Below, one piece after another: positions 52,765 through 61,784 of a stretch of DNA of 64,000 nt (within the stretch, counting starts at the first letter, position 1; the number at the start of each line of letters is the position of its first letter). The notes below the pieces were generated by a model that was not told where the DNA came from, searched no databases, and saw nothing but the letters and a program-made list of their open reading frames with translations. Source of the stretch: Gracilimonas sp965227785. GTDB taxonomy: Bacteria > Bacteroidota > Rhodothermia > Balneolales > Balneolaceae. Position numbers and translations under genes: made by a program. The stretch is taken from the NCBI RefSeq assembly GCF_965227785.1, contig NZ_OZ245785.1, positions 2,976,001-3,040,000 of the forward strand. The letters run 5' to 3'.

Positions 52765-53345
52765 AGCTCAATAAACTTGTAATCGCATCTCAGAATCCCC
52801 ACAAGATTGAAGAACTCGAGCAAATTCTGAGGCCTCTCGGAATTGAAGTGCTTTCCACAAAAGACTTCCCGGAGTTGGAAGAGGTTGTGGAAGATCAGCC
52901 AACGCTGCAGGGCAATGCGCTCAAAAAAGCTCGTTATGTTGCCAAGGAAACCGGACTACCGGCTTTATCGGATGATACAGGCCTGGAAGTGGACGCCTTG
53001 AACGGAGAGCCGGGGGTGTATTCAGCTCGTTATGCCGGAAAGCGGGCAAGCTATCAGGATAATGTAAACAAACTGCTAAGCGAATTAGACGGGATTACAG
53101 GTAGGAAAGCTCAATTCAGAACCGTGGTTGCACTCGTACATTCTGATCAGGAACATGTTTTTGAAGGGATCTGTGCTGGTGAAATCCTGACGGAAGAAAA
53201 GGGCGATAAGGGATTTGGATATGACCCCATTTTTAAGCCGGAAGGCTTCGAAAAAACCTTCGCAGAACTGGATGCCGGTATTAAGAATGATATTTCACAC
53301 CGTGGGAAAGCTGTTCAAAAGTTTGTGTCTTTTTTGAAGAGATAA
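52761..53345 (+). CDS. rdgB: XTP/dITP pyrophosphatase (RdgB/HAM1)
   Basis: Removes non-canonical purine triphosphates. IASQNPHKIEELEQIL at the N-terminus, SDDTGLEVDALNGEPGVYSARYAG, and GYDPIFKPEGFEKTFAEL, all family hallmarks. GTG start overlaps the preceding stop. 194 residues. Confidence 0.95.
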   Translation: MKLNKLVIASQNPHKIEELEQILRPLGIEVLSTKDFPELEEVVEDQPTLQGNALKKARYVAKETGLPALSDDTGLEVDALNGEPGVYSARYAGKRASYQDNVNKLLSELDGITGRKAQFRTVVALVHSDQEHVFEGICAGEILTEEKGDKGFGYDPIFKPEGFEKTFAELDAGIKNDISHRGKAVQKFVSFLKR

Positions 53346-53405
53346 AAGAATTGACGAATTTGAGGCAATAGTTAAGAGCAGGTTGCACACCCCAATGGAG
53401 ATAAC

Positions 53406-54368
53406 ATGTTCAACAGAAAAGAATTTTTAAAGGCTACAGCCCTGGGGTTGCTTCCACTCAGTGTTTTAAAGGCTAGATACGGATCAGTTCAACCAGGAAA
53501 GAAACCGGTGGTAGTTTCAACTTGGAAAACAGGAGTGAGGGCAAATGAAGCGGCCTGGAAGATTTTAGAAAAAGGTGGCTATGCCCTTGACGCCGTGGAG
53601 GCCGGGGTAAAGGTGGAAGAGGCAAACCCAAAAAATAATACCGTAGGATACGGAGGTCGCCCCGACAGAGAGGGTAAGGTAACCCTTGATGCCTGTGTGA
53701 TGGATGAGAACGGAGACTGTGGATCGGTAGCTTTTCTGCAGGATATAAAACACCCGGTATCGGTGGCCCGAAAAGTAATGACGGATACTCCCCATGCTAT
53801 GCTGGTGGGAGAAGGAGCCCGGAAATTTGCTCTGTCTCAGGGATTTAAGAAAGAAAACCTGCTTACACCCGCTGCAGAAAAAGGATGGAAGAAATGGTTG
53901 GAGACCTCGAAATATAAGCTCGAAGTCAATATCGAAAACCACGACACCATTGGAATGCTTGCTCTCGACAAGAATGGCAGGCTCTGTGGGGCTTGTACAA
54001 CAAGTGGTGCGGCTTTTAAGATGCACGGAAGAGTGGGAGATTCTCCCATAATCGGAGCCGGTCTGTTCATCGATCCCAAAACAGGTGGGGCTGTTGCAAC
54101 AGGAGCGGGAGAAGAGGTAATCAAAACGGCGGGATGCCATTTGGTTGTTGAAATGATGCGTTCGGGTCATTCTCCGGAAGAAGCTTGCAAAATTGCTGTT
54201 CAACGAATTATTGAAAGAGACTCCTCAAACAAAACAGATACTCAGGTTGGATATGTAGCTCTGAATAAAGAAGGTGTTTATGGCGGGTACAGCATTCTTA
54301 AAGGCTTTGATGTCTCGGTTTGCAACGAAGACGGAAACCGTGCAGAAGTCGCTTCTCATCTAATCTGA
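53406..54368 (+). CDS. Glycosylasparaginase / isoaspartyl peptidase-type Ntn hydrolase
   Basis: Made as a single precursor that cuts itself before Thr181 in ENHDTIGML, giving alpha and beta chains; Thr181 is then the nucleophile. GRVGDSPIIGAG and ATGAGEEVIKT are conserved substrate-pocket segments. N-terminus NRKEFLKATALGLLPLSVL resembles a Tat signal with Arg-Lys instead of Arg-Arg, so it may be exported folded. 320 residues. Upstream of a sodium symporter. Confidence 0.9.
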   Translation: MFNRKEFLKATALGLLPLSVLKARYGSVQPGKKPVVVSTWKTGVRANEAAWKILEKGGYALDAVEAGVKVEEANPKNNTVGYGGRPDREGKVTLDACVMDENGDCGSVAFLQDIKHPVSVARKVMTDTPHAMLVGEGARKFALSQGFKKENLLTPAAEKGWKKWLETSKYKLEVNIENHDTIGMLALDKNGRLCGACTTSGAAFKMHGRVGDSPIIGAGLFIDPKTGGAVATGAGEEVIKTAGCHLVVEMMRSGHSPEEACKIAVQRIIERDSSNKTDTQVGYVALNKEGVYGGYSILKGFDVSVCNEDGNRAEVASHLI

Positions 54369-54378
54369 TCAAAGTTGT

Positions 54379-55905
54379 ATGCAATTTTCTGTTATCGATT
54401 ACATCGTTATTGTTGTTTACCTGATCGGGGTAGCTTTTTTAGGATTGAAGTCATCCGGAAAACAAACTTCCAATAAGGACTATTTTTTAGGGGGTGAAGG
54501 TATTCCGTGGTGGGCGGTTTTGTTCTCAATCGTAGCTACTGAAACAAGTACACTTACCTTTATCAGTATTCCGGCGGTGGCTTATGGAGGGAACCTGACC
54601 TTCCTGCAAATAACAGTAGGATATGTGATTGGCAGGATTGGCGTTGCGCTGTTTTTTCTCCCCAAATACTACGAGGGAGAACTTTTTACAGCTTATACCT
54701 TTCTTGAAAAGCGATTCGGTGCCGGTATGCGCAATGCGGCAAGTTCTACCTTTATGATTACCCGCTTGCTGGCAGATGGAGTTCGTTTGTTTGCAACAGC
54801 CATCCCGCTTGCTATTATTCTGCGTTTGGGCGGAGCTTTTTCCGGTTGGGGAGACCTTGAGCTATACATTCTCTCTATCTGTGTGATTACAGCAATAACG
54901 CTGGTTTATACATTTTTTGGGGGTATTAAGGCAGTTGTGTGGATGGATTTTGTGCAGATGATGGTGTACATAGGTGGAGCAGTTATTGCGGTAGGTGTTT
55001 TGTTGGGGAACTTGCCAGCCGGGTTCGAACTACCTTCCGAAAAGCTTCAACTTGTCAATCTCGGTTTTGACATGAACTTCAAAGAGTTCATCGCTCAACC
55101 CTATACCTTAATTACAGCTCTTGTGGGAGGAGCGGTGTTTTCCCTGGCTTCTCATGGAACCGATCAGCTGCTTGTGCAACGTGTACTGGCTACCCGGAAT
55201 CTCAAATCCGGACAAAAGGCGATGATCTGGAGCGGGATTTTGGCCATGCTTCAGTTTGCTCTTTTTATGGGGATCGGACTGTTGCTTTTTATGTTTTATG
55301 AAGGGGTGGCAGCCTCAGAAATGGGGTTGGCTACAACCGATGAAGTATTTGCTAAATTCATTGTAGAGCAGCTACCGGTTGGGGTGTCAGGACTTATTGT
55401 GGCTGCCTTGTTTGCAGCTGCTATGAGCAGTCTGAGCTCCTCGCTGAACTCACTCGCTTCTTCCACCACCTACGATTTGTATAAACCCTACTTTGGAAAG
55501 AACAATACTGAAGCCGAAGACCTGTCTATCTCCCGCAAAATTACAATGGGCTGGGGGATGATTCTCACAGCATCGGCTATTTTCTTTGCCATACTACAGC
55601 TTCAGGGAGGGGAGCGTCCGGCAATTGTGGAATTGGGGCTCGGGATAGCATCCTATACCTACGGAGGTTTATTGGGTGCATTTTTGCTGGGGATGTTTTT
55701 CAGCAAACCCGACAAAACAGATGCATTAATTGGCTTTTTCTGTGGGTTGATTGCATTGCTTTTCATGGTTCAGGGGCCTATTCAAAATCTGCTTCCCGGA
55801 GATGGTCTGGCTATTGCCTGGCCGTTATATACGCTGGTAGGAAGCTTTATAGTGGTAACCACAGGTTCCATTTCAGCTATACTACGAGGGTCAAATCATG
55901 CATAA
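54379..55905 (+). CDS. Sodium:solute symporter (SSS family)
   Basis: About 13 membrane segments; conserved SSS features include GGEGIPWWAVLFSIVATETSTLTFI, TFFGGIKAVVWMDFVQ and AALFAAAMSSLSSSLNS with the sodium-site serines. Substrate not readable; its place after the asparaginase suggests an amino acid or amino sugar. Stop overlaps the next start by 8 bases. Confidence 0.9.
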   Translation: MQFSVIDYIVIVVYLIGVAFLGLKSSGKQTSNKDYFLGGEGIPWWAVLFSIVATETSTLTFISIPAVAYGGNLTFLQITVGYVIGRIGVALFFLPKYYEGELFTAYTFLEKRFGAGMRNAASSTFMITRLLADGVRLFATAIPLAIILRLGGAFSGWGDLELYILSICVITAITLVYTFFGGIKAVVWMDFVQMMVYIGGAVIAVGVLLGNLPAGFELPSEKLQLVNLGFDMNFKEFIAQPYTLITALVGGAVFSLASHGTDQLLVQRVLATRNLKSGQKAMIWSGILAMLQFALFMGIGLLLFMFYEGVAASEMGLATTDEVFAKFIVEQLPVGVSGLIVAALFAAAMSSLSSSLNSLASSTTYDLYKPYFGKNNTEAEDLSISRKITMGWGMILTASAIFFAILQLQGGERPAIVELGLGIASYTYGGLLGAFLLGMFFSKPDKTDALIGFFCGLIALLFMVQGPIQNLLPGDGLAIAWPLYTLVGSFIVVTTGSISAILRGSNHA

Positions 55906-56365
55906 GAATCAAAAACTGATAACCCGATTCTACACCGCTTTTCAAAATCGGGATGCTGAAACCATGATGGAATGCTATCATGAACATGCATCTTTTAAAG
56001 ACCCGGTTTTTGAGCTTGGATCGAAACAAGAAATTGATGCCATGTGGAACATGTTATGTGCCAGGGCAAAAGAATTTGATCTCAGCTTTCACTCGGTTCA
56101 GGCCAATGAGTTAAGGGGTTCAGCCCACTGGGAGGCTTCCTATCTTTTTTCTTCAACCGGAAGGAAAGTCCATAACAAAATTACCGCTCACTTTGAGTTT
56201 CAGGACGGGTTGATTGCGGGGCATCTCGATGAGTTTAATTTCTGGAAATGGTCAGCAATGGCATTAGGTATGCCGGGATATGTATTGGGATGGACCCCAT
56301 TGTTGCAAAAGAAAGTCCAGGCCGAAGCCATGAAAAACCTGAAGCTATTTCAAAGCAACCAATAA
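55898..56365 (+). CDS. SnoaL-like/NTF2-fold protein
   Basis: 155 residues starting with FYTAFQNRDAETMMECYHEHASFKDPVF, the usual cone-shaped NTF2-like opening; DEFNFWKWSAMALG near the end. Members bind or isomerise small hydrophobic molecules; no specific role assigned. Confidence 0.8.
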   Translation: MHKNQKLITRFYTAFQNRDAETMMECYHEHASFKDPVFELGSKQEIDAMWNMLCARAKEFDLSFHSVQANELRGSAHWEASYLFSSTGRKVHNKITAHFEFQDGLIAGHLDEFNFWKWSAMALGMPGYVLGWTPLLQKKVQAEAMKNLKLFQSNQ

Positions 56366-56428
56366 GTATAGCGAATGTTTTTAAGGCCATAATTGTAATT
56401 ATTATCGAAGATTAAAAAAGATAGAGTT

Positions 56429-57103
56429 ATGGCACATACACTGAAGATTAAAGACATTAAAAATGTAACTCACGACGTCAAAAAGTTCACCCTCGAAAAG
56501 CCGGAGGGGTATACTTTTGAACCCGGCCAAGCTACTGAAGTCGCTATCGACAAGGACGGCTGGCGTGATGAGAAACGACCGTTCACCTTTACTTCGCTCA
56601 ATGAAGACCCAGACCTTGAGTTTGTTATTAAAATCTACCCGGATCATGACGGAGTTACCGAGCAGCTTGGTGAGTTGAAAGTTGGAGATTCCCTGATTGT
56701 GGACGAAGCCTGGGGAACTATTCAGTACAAAGGCGAAGGTGTATTCCTGGCTGGTGGTGCTGGTGTTACCCCATTCATAGCGATCTTCAGAGATTTACAT
56801 AAGAAAGGCAAGGTGGGGGATAACAAGCTCATCTTTTCCAATAAAACAGAAAAGGATATCATTCTGAAAAACGAGTTTGAAAATATCCTGGGTGATAATT
56901 TTGTGAATGCCATCACCAATGAAGAACCTTCGGGAGATCACCTGTTCCTGGATGGCTTTATCGACAAGGAATTCTTAGAGTCTCAAATCGATGACTTCGA
57001 TCAGCCATTCTACGTTTGTGGCCCTATGCCTTTTAACGAAGCTGTCATGGGTTATCTGAAGGAGTTGGGAGCCGATCCTGATGCCCTTGTTTTTGAAGAA
57101 TGA
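56429..57103 (+). CDS. FAD-binding oxidoreductase, ferredoxin-NADP reductase-like
   Basis: FAD domain with RPFTFTS (the RxYS/T flavin motif), NAD(P) domain with GGAGVTPFIAIFRDL and terminal YVCGPMPFNEAV. 224 residues, no iron-sulfur domain, so it needs a separate electron partner. Confidence 0.88.
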   Translation: MAHTLKIKDIKNVTHDVKKFTLEKPEGYTFEPGQATEVAIDKDGWRDEKRPFTFTSLNEDPDLEFVIKIYPDHDGVTEQLGELKVGDSLIVDEAWGTIQYKGEGVFLAGGAGVTPFIAIFRDLHKKGKVGDNKLIFSNKTEKDIILKNEFENILGDNFVNAITNEEPSGDHLFLDGFIDKEFLESQIDDFDQPFYVCGPMPFNEAVMGYLKELGADPDALVFEE

Positions 57104-57265
57104 GGAGTGTCTTAACTTTACCTGGCAAGTGGAATTTTGAGCTATGGTATTGTGTGGAAGAGCTGCAGAACGGGTAAAACCCCTCTCAAAACACCCTTAA
57201 AATCGAAATTCGCAACCGAGCGTTATATTTCTTTTATTTGAGGGCAATCATTATTGAATAAAAGC

Positions 57266-58189
57266 ATGACGCACGGCACACATAATGCGGTTTATGATCC
57301 GCGGAACGAAGATGTACTTATCTATATAAACGGGGAGCTGTTTCCCCGCAACGAAGCCAAAATATCTGTTTTTGACAGTGGGTATTTAGTGGGTGATGGC
57401 GTTTGGGAAGGATTTCGACTGCACAAAGGAGTACTAGTCTTCCTGAAAGAACACTATGACCGGCTGTTTCAGGGTGCCAAGACGGTGGGTATGGATTTAG
57501 GCATGAGCCGTGATGAAATCACCCGGGCCATTTGGCAAACCCTGGATGCCAATGACATGAAAGATGGTGTGCATGTGCGTCTCATGTTTACCCGTGGGAT
57601 CAAAAAGACACCGTCTCAGGACCCAAGACTAACAGTGTCGGGGCCGAATCTTGTAATTATCGCAGAACACAAGAAAGCTGATCCGGAGAGCAGGGATAAA
57701 GGAGTAACCTTGTTTACAAGTACCATTCGTCGGGGTTCACCCGATTATCTCGACCCCCGGCTCAACTGCCATAGCAAAATTCATGAGGTACAGGCCTTGG
57801 TTCAAGCTCTGGAAGCAGGTGCTGATGAGGCTTTGATGCTGGATATCAACGGATTTGTTTCTACCTGTAACGCGACCAATTTTTTTATGGTGAAAGACGG
57901 AGAAGTATGGACATCCACCGGGCAGTATTGCATGAATGGGATTACCCGGGGTAAAGTGATTGAAGTTTGTGAACAATCAGGAATCCCGTGCTATCAAAAG
58001 AATTTTTCCTTATTTGATGTGTATGGAGCAGATGAAGCTTTCGTAACCGGGAGCTTTGGCGGACTCACTCCGGTAACCGAAATAGATGGGCGAGTGATTT
58101 CTGATTCTGTTCCTGGAACGATGACTCAGCGTCTTCATAAGTTATATGATAGGGCGATTGAGAACCAAGTGAATGAAGTAAAAGCATAA
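57266..58189 (+). CDS. Class IV aminotransferase-like protein, canonical PLP lysine position not Lys
   Basis: Fold-type IV PLP protein related to D-amino acid and branched-chain aminotransferases: SVFDSGYLVGDGVWEGFR, then GADEALMLDINGFVSTCNATNFFMV. ATG 57266 is used rather than TTG 57254. In relatives the cofactor lysine lies 21-22 residues before the EAL motif, as in DPRIK; here the segment reads LDPRLNCHSKIHEVQA, with Asn167 at that position and the nearest lysine, Lys171, one helical turn later. It may use Lys171 or have lost transamination. Probably in one unit with the sulfotransferase-like gene 82 bases downstream. Confidence 0.8.
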   Translation: MTHGTHNAVYDPRNEDVLIYINGELFPRNEAKISVFDSGYLVGDGVWEGFRLHKGVLVFLKEHYDRLFQGAKTVGMDLGMSRDEITRAIWQTLDANDMKDGVHVRLMFTRGIKKTPSQDPRLTVSGPNLVIIAEHKKADPESRDKGVTLFTSTIRRGSPDYLDPRLNCHSKIHEVQALVQALEAGADEALMLDINGFVSTCNATNFFMVKDGEVWTSTGQYCMNGITRGKVIEVCEQSGIPCYQKNFSLFDVYGADEAFVTGSFGGLTPVTEIDGRVISDSVPGTMTQRLHKLYDRAIENQVNEVKA

Positions 58190-58271
58190 TTTATTAAAAA
58201 GATATAGGTCGTCCGCAGAGTAGGATCATTTGAGAAGGATCGGATTGACCGCTAAAGTAAAAAACGGAGAA

Positions 58272-59000
58272 ATGTTAAAGACAAAACGAATTTGTTTGTG
58301 GAGCGGTCCACGTAATATCTCAACAGCACTCATGTATTCTTTCGCCCAGCGCGAAGACACCACGGTTTTTGATGAGCCATTGTACGCTCATTATCTGGCA
58401 AACACCGATGCCAAGAATTATCATCCCGGTGCTGATGAAGTGCTGAAAAGTCAGGAAAATGACGGGCAAAAAGTTGTGGATGAAATTTTCATGGCTGATT
58501 ATGATATGCCGATTGCTTTCTTTAAGAATATGACCCATCATCTGGTAAACCTGGACTGGAGCTTCCTTGAAGAAACGATTAACGTAATTCTAACCCGCCC
58601 GCCTAAGGATATGCTGCCATCGTATGCCAAGCAGGTTAAAAACCCGACCATGCAGGATGTTGGCTATGCCAAGCACCTTGAGGTAGTGAAATACCTTAAC
58701 AATATTGGTAAGAAACCTTTAATAGTAGATTCGAAAGATATTCTTCAATATCCGCAGTCAAGGCTTCGGGAGTTGTGCGGAACGTTGGGTATTCCTTTTG
58801 ATGAAGCCATGCTGAAATGGCCGGCAGGTCCACGTAAAGAAGATGGCGTTTGGGCTAAATACTGGTACCATAATGTGCATCGTTCAACCGGATTCAGAGC
58901 TTATAAATCCAAGAACGAACCTTTTCCGGAAGAGTTGGAAGATTTGCTGGAAGAATGTCAGGAAGCGTATGAAGAGCTAATGGAGTATGCAGGGAAGTAA
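58272..59000 (+). CDS. Sulfotransferase-like P-loop protein
   Basis: P-loop fold with the 5'-phosphosulfate-binding-loop-like ICLWSGPRNISTALMYSFAQ near the N-terminus, and VILTRPPKDMLPSYAKQ resembling the 3'-phosphate loop of sulfotransferases. ATG 58272 has GGAGA just upstream and gives 242 residues. Function could be sulfation or a kinase-like transfer; context links it with the aminotransferase. Confidence 0.75.
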   Translation: MLKTKRICLWSGPRNISTALMYSFAQREDTTVFDEPLYAHYLANTDAKNYHPGADEVLKSQENDGQKVVDEIFMADYDMPIAFFKNMTHHLVNLDWSFLEETINVILTRPPKDMLPSYAKQVKNPTMQDVGYAKHLEVVKYLNNIGKKPLIVDSKDILQYPQSRLRELCGTLGIPFDEAMLKWPAGPRKEDGVWAKYWYHNVHRSTGFRAYKSKNEPFPEELEDLLEECQEAYEELMEYAGK

Positions 59001-59025
59001 GTCTAATTACCAGATACCCTAAATC

Positions 59026-59047
59026 ATCACGGGCATTGCCCCGTGAT
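59026..59047. repeat. GC-rich hairpin
   Basis: ATCACGGG (59026-59033) with CCCGTGAT (59040-59047), 6-base loop. No T run; between convergent genes. Confidence 0.5.
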
Positions 59048-59078
59048 CTCCTAAAGCTAATTAAGGTGGGCTAAAAAG

Positions 59079-59099
59079 ATCCCGGCCCGGGGCCGGGAT
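59079..59099. repeat. GATCCCGGCC palindrome
   Basis: Perfect 9-bp arms, ATCCCGGCC and GGCCGGGAT, 3-base loop. The wider context AGATCCCGG...CCGGGATGACA is a formula repeated in many bacterial genomes. Much more GC-rich than its surroundings. Confidence 0.65.
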
Positions 59100-59134
59100 G
59101 ACAATGAATAAGCAACCAATGTCCTATTCTAATT

Positions 59135-60409
59135 CTAAAGTACGATCGTCTCTGTGCGTTTCGGCCCGGTAGAAATAATCGTGAATTTCACGCCCAGGTA
59201 TTCTTCAATAAAGTGGATATAAGACTGAGCGGTTGCCGGAAGATCGTCCCAATTGGTGATACCTTCGATTGAGTTTTTCCAACCGGGAAGGGCGGTATAC
59301 ACCGGTTCCACTTCCCGAATGTCATCAAGGCAGAGGGGGAACACGTCTGTTTCTTCCCCGTTCAGTTTGTATCCGGTACACACTTTGATTTCCTCAAAGC
59401 CGTCCATCACATCCATTTTGGTGAGTGTGAGTTCGTTAATACCGTTCAGCTGAACCACATATTTCAGCGCAACCAAATCGAGCCAGCCGCAGCGGCGGGG
59501 ACGTCCGGTAGTGGCACCAAATTCAGCTCCTTTTTTCCGTAGCTCTTCGCCGGTTTCGCCCAGTAATTCGGTGGGGAAAGGGCCGTTTCCGACACGGGTG
59601 CAATAAGCTTTAGTGATACCCATCACTTTATCCAGAGCTGTAGGAGGAATACCCGAACCTGTACAGGCACCGCCTGAAGTGGGGGATGAAGAGGTTACAA
59701 ATGGGTAGGTTCCGTGGTCCACATCCAGCATGGTTCCCTGAGCGCCTTCAAGTAAAATAGATTTATTATCCCTGACTCCTTCATGCAGCATATTGGTGGT
59801 GTTGCAGATAAACGGTTCCAGGGTTTGGATGGCATCTTCCAGCTCGGCTATCAGTTCTTCTGTCTTGAGTGTAGGTTCCTTATACAGGTTTTCCAGGGCA
59901 AAATTGATGTCTTTAAGATTCTGCTCAATCTTTTCTTTAAGGATTTCACGATCCAGCAAATCTACCATACGGATACCTACCCGGGATACTTTACTTACAT
60001 AAGCAGGTCCAATACCACGCCCTGTAGTACCGATGGCGTCTCCGCCTCGGCGCTTTTCTTTAAGCTGGTCAAGAAGTTTATGGTAGGGAAGAATAACGTG
60101 GGCTGTTTGACTGATGTGAAACCGGCCTTCGAGGCTAAAGCCCATTTCTTGTACGCCTTTAATTTCTTCCACCAAAGCGATAGGGTCAATAACCACCCCA
60201 TTTCCGATAACACAATTAGCGTCTCCGTTAAAGATTCCGGATGGAATAAGGTGAAGAACTACTTTTTTATCATCGAATTTGAGGGTATGTCCGGCATTAG
60301 CACCGCCCTGGAAACGAACTACGTAGTCGGCTTTGCTGCTGAGCAGGTCAACGATCTTACCTTTCCCCTCATCACCCCATTGTGCTCCAATAACAACTCT
60401 TGTACTCAT
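59135..60409 (-). CDS. purA: Adenylosuccinate synthetase
   Basis: Converts IMP, Asp and GTP to adenylosuccinate, in AMP synthesis. QWGDEGKGKIVD with catalytic Asp13, GGANAGHTL with His41, and TTGRGIGPAY are present; 424 residues. Preceded by the STAS gene's terminator, so it should have its own promoter between 60410 and the terminator or just upstream of it. Confidence 0.97.
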   Translation of the reverse strand: MSTRVVIGAQWGDEGKGKIVDLLSSKADYVVRFQGGANAGHTLKFDDKKVVLHLIPSGIFNGDANCVIGNGVVIDPIALVEEIKGVQEMGFSLEGRFHISQTAHVILPYHKLLDQLKEKRRGGDAIGTTGRGIGPAYVSKVSRVGIRMVDLLDREILKEKIEQNLKDINFALENLYKEPTLKTEELIAELEDAIQTLEPFICNTTNMLHEGVRDNKSILLEGAQGTMLDVDHGTYPFVTSSSPTSGGACTGSGIPPTALDKVMGITKAYCTRVGNGPFPTELLGETGEELRKKGAEFGATTGRPRRCGWLDLVALKYVVQLNGINELTLTKMDVMDGFEEIKVCTGYKLNGEETDVFPLCLDDIREVEPVYTALPGWKNSIEGITNWDDLPATAQSYIHFIEEYLGVKFTIISTGPKRTETIVL

Positions 60410-60420
60410 AATCAGTTCAA

Positions 60421-60445
60421 TAAAAAAGGGGTGCGGAACACCCCT
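60421..60445 (-). terminator. Rho-independent terminator after the STAS gene
   Basis: Reverse strand: AGGGGTG, loop TTCCG, CACCCCT, then six T. Lies 26 bases after the STAS stop and just before purA. Confidence 0.85.
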
Positions 60446-60470
60446 CTGTATTCAGTTTTAATTTAGGATA

Positions 60471-60812
60471 TCACTCTTCAAATGATTCAGCGGCTTCTTC
60501 TACAGACTTGTAGTGCTTGAATACCGTGATCAGTTTGGTGACAATCAACAGGCTTTCGATCTTATCAGTAGCATTGGCAATTCTAAGATCACCACCGGCT
60601 TTACGCATGGTGGTCAGAGCTCCAATCAACATACCAAGCCCGGATGAATTCATGAATTTCACTTTTCCAAGATCAACCACAATGTTGGTTTTATCATTGT
60701 CGATGAGTTCATGCAATTTTTCATTCAGACTAACCGCATCAGGGCCACCCATAACGTTCCCTTTGAATTCGATAACAACGCTGTTGTAGCGTTCTGATGT
60801 ATTAAAGCTCAT
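60471..60812 (-). CDS. STAS domain anti-sigma factor antagonist-like protein
   Basis: 113 residues of SpoIIAA fold. The phosphorylation loop reads FMNSSGLGMLIG with Ser56 as the probable phospho-acceptor; Asn55 stands where SpoIIAA has Asp. Usual partners are a Ser kinase and a phosphatase, neither of which is in the window. 20 bases after secF, so co-transcribed with secDF. Confidence 0.88.
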   Translation of the reverse strand: MSFNTSERYNSVVIEFKGNVMGGPDAVSLNEKLHELIDNDKTNIVVDLGKVKFMNSSGLGMLIGALTTMRKAGGDLRIANATDKIESLLIVTKLITVFKHYKSVEEAAESFEE

Positions 60813-60832
60813 AGATTTCCTGTTGTTTTATT

Positions 60833-61744
60833 TTAAGATTTTTTTGTACGTGCTTCGAGTTCAACGACCAACGAGCTGGCTACAAATAGTGAACTGTATG
60901 TACCAAGTACAATACCGATTAAGAGGGCAAAAGAAAAGCCTTTCAACACCTCACCGCCGAAAATAAACAGCACAGCTACCACAAACAAGGTGGTAATGGA
61001 AGTTATGACAGTACGGCTAAGGGTATCATTCAGACTTTTGTTCACCATCGGCATAAAGTCCATTCCTTTGTGCACGTTGGAGTTCTCACGGATACGGTCA
61101 AATACAACTACCGTATCGTTCAATGAATAACCCACAATGGTCAGAAAGGCCGCAATAATGGCCTGATCAACCTGAAGGCTGAATGGAACCAAATCGGCCA
61201 TTAAGGTGAAGATACCCAATACAATAACCACATCGTGAATCAGTGCAGCTACAGCTCCTGCCGAGAACGTCCAGTTCCGGAAACGGATGAGGATGTAGAT
61301 GAAGATGATTACAATAGCATAGATAACGGCCTGCAAAGCACCGGATTTCAAATCCTCGGCAAAACGCGGACCTACTACATCGGTTTTAATCACCGTGAAT
61401 GGGTTATCGGGGTAGAGCTCCGTCATCGAGGAGGTAATAATTTGCTGCACCTCGCTGATGGGTTGCTCATTGTCGGTACGGATGAGGATCTCACTTTCAG
61501 AACCGAATAACTTCAGTTCAGGTGTAGCACCGAGGGGTTCGGAAAGATCAGATCTCATGTCAACTACGCTTACCGGACTCTCAAAATCCAGGACGAACTC
61601 CTTACCGCCTTTAAAGTCGATACCGTACTGGAGTCCTTTTGTAAGAATTGCTCCAAGCGAAGCGAGGAATAGAATAGCCGAGAAAATATAGGCTGCCTTC
61701 CGTGCTCCGTTAAAGTCAAAATTAGGGGTTTCAAACCATCTCAT
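60833..61744 (-). CDS. secF: Protein translocase subunit SecF
   Basis: Membrane subunit that assists Sec export by using proton motive force. GLQYGIDFKGGKEFVLDF, six membrane segments, and GYSLNDTVVVFDRIREN with the conserved Asp/Arg. 303 residues, separate from SecD. Confidence 0.95.
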   Translation of the reverse strand: MRWFETPNFDFNGARKAAYIFSAILFLASLGAILTKGLQYGIDFKGGKEFVLDFESPVSVVDMRSDLSEPLGATPELKLFGSESEILIRTDNEQPISEVQQIITSSMTELYPDNPFTVIKTDVVGPRFAEDLKSGALQAVIYAIVIIFIYILIRFRNWTFSAGAVAALIHDVVIVLGIFTLMADLVPFSLQVDQAIIAAFLTIVGYSLNDTVVVFDRIRENSNVHKGMDFMPMVNKSLNDTLSRTVITSITTLFVVAVLFIFGGEVLKGFSFALLIGIVLGTYSSLFVASSLVVELEARTKKS

Positions 61745-61784
61745 AATATTATTCCTTTTGTCGTTTTAAATTTCTTTTTACTGA

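Noticed and set aside
53565..54203. 212-residue open frame opposite the glycosylasparaginase gene
   Set aside because: Antisense shadow of a gene with a clear nucleophile and family motifs.
59783..60466. 227-residue open frame opposite purA
   Set aside because: Antisense to purA and reads through the terminator of the STAS gene.
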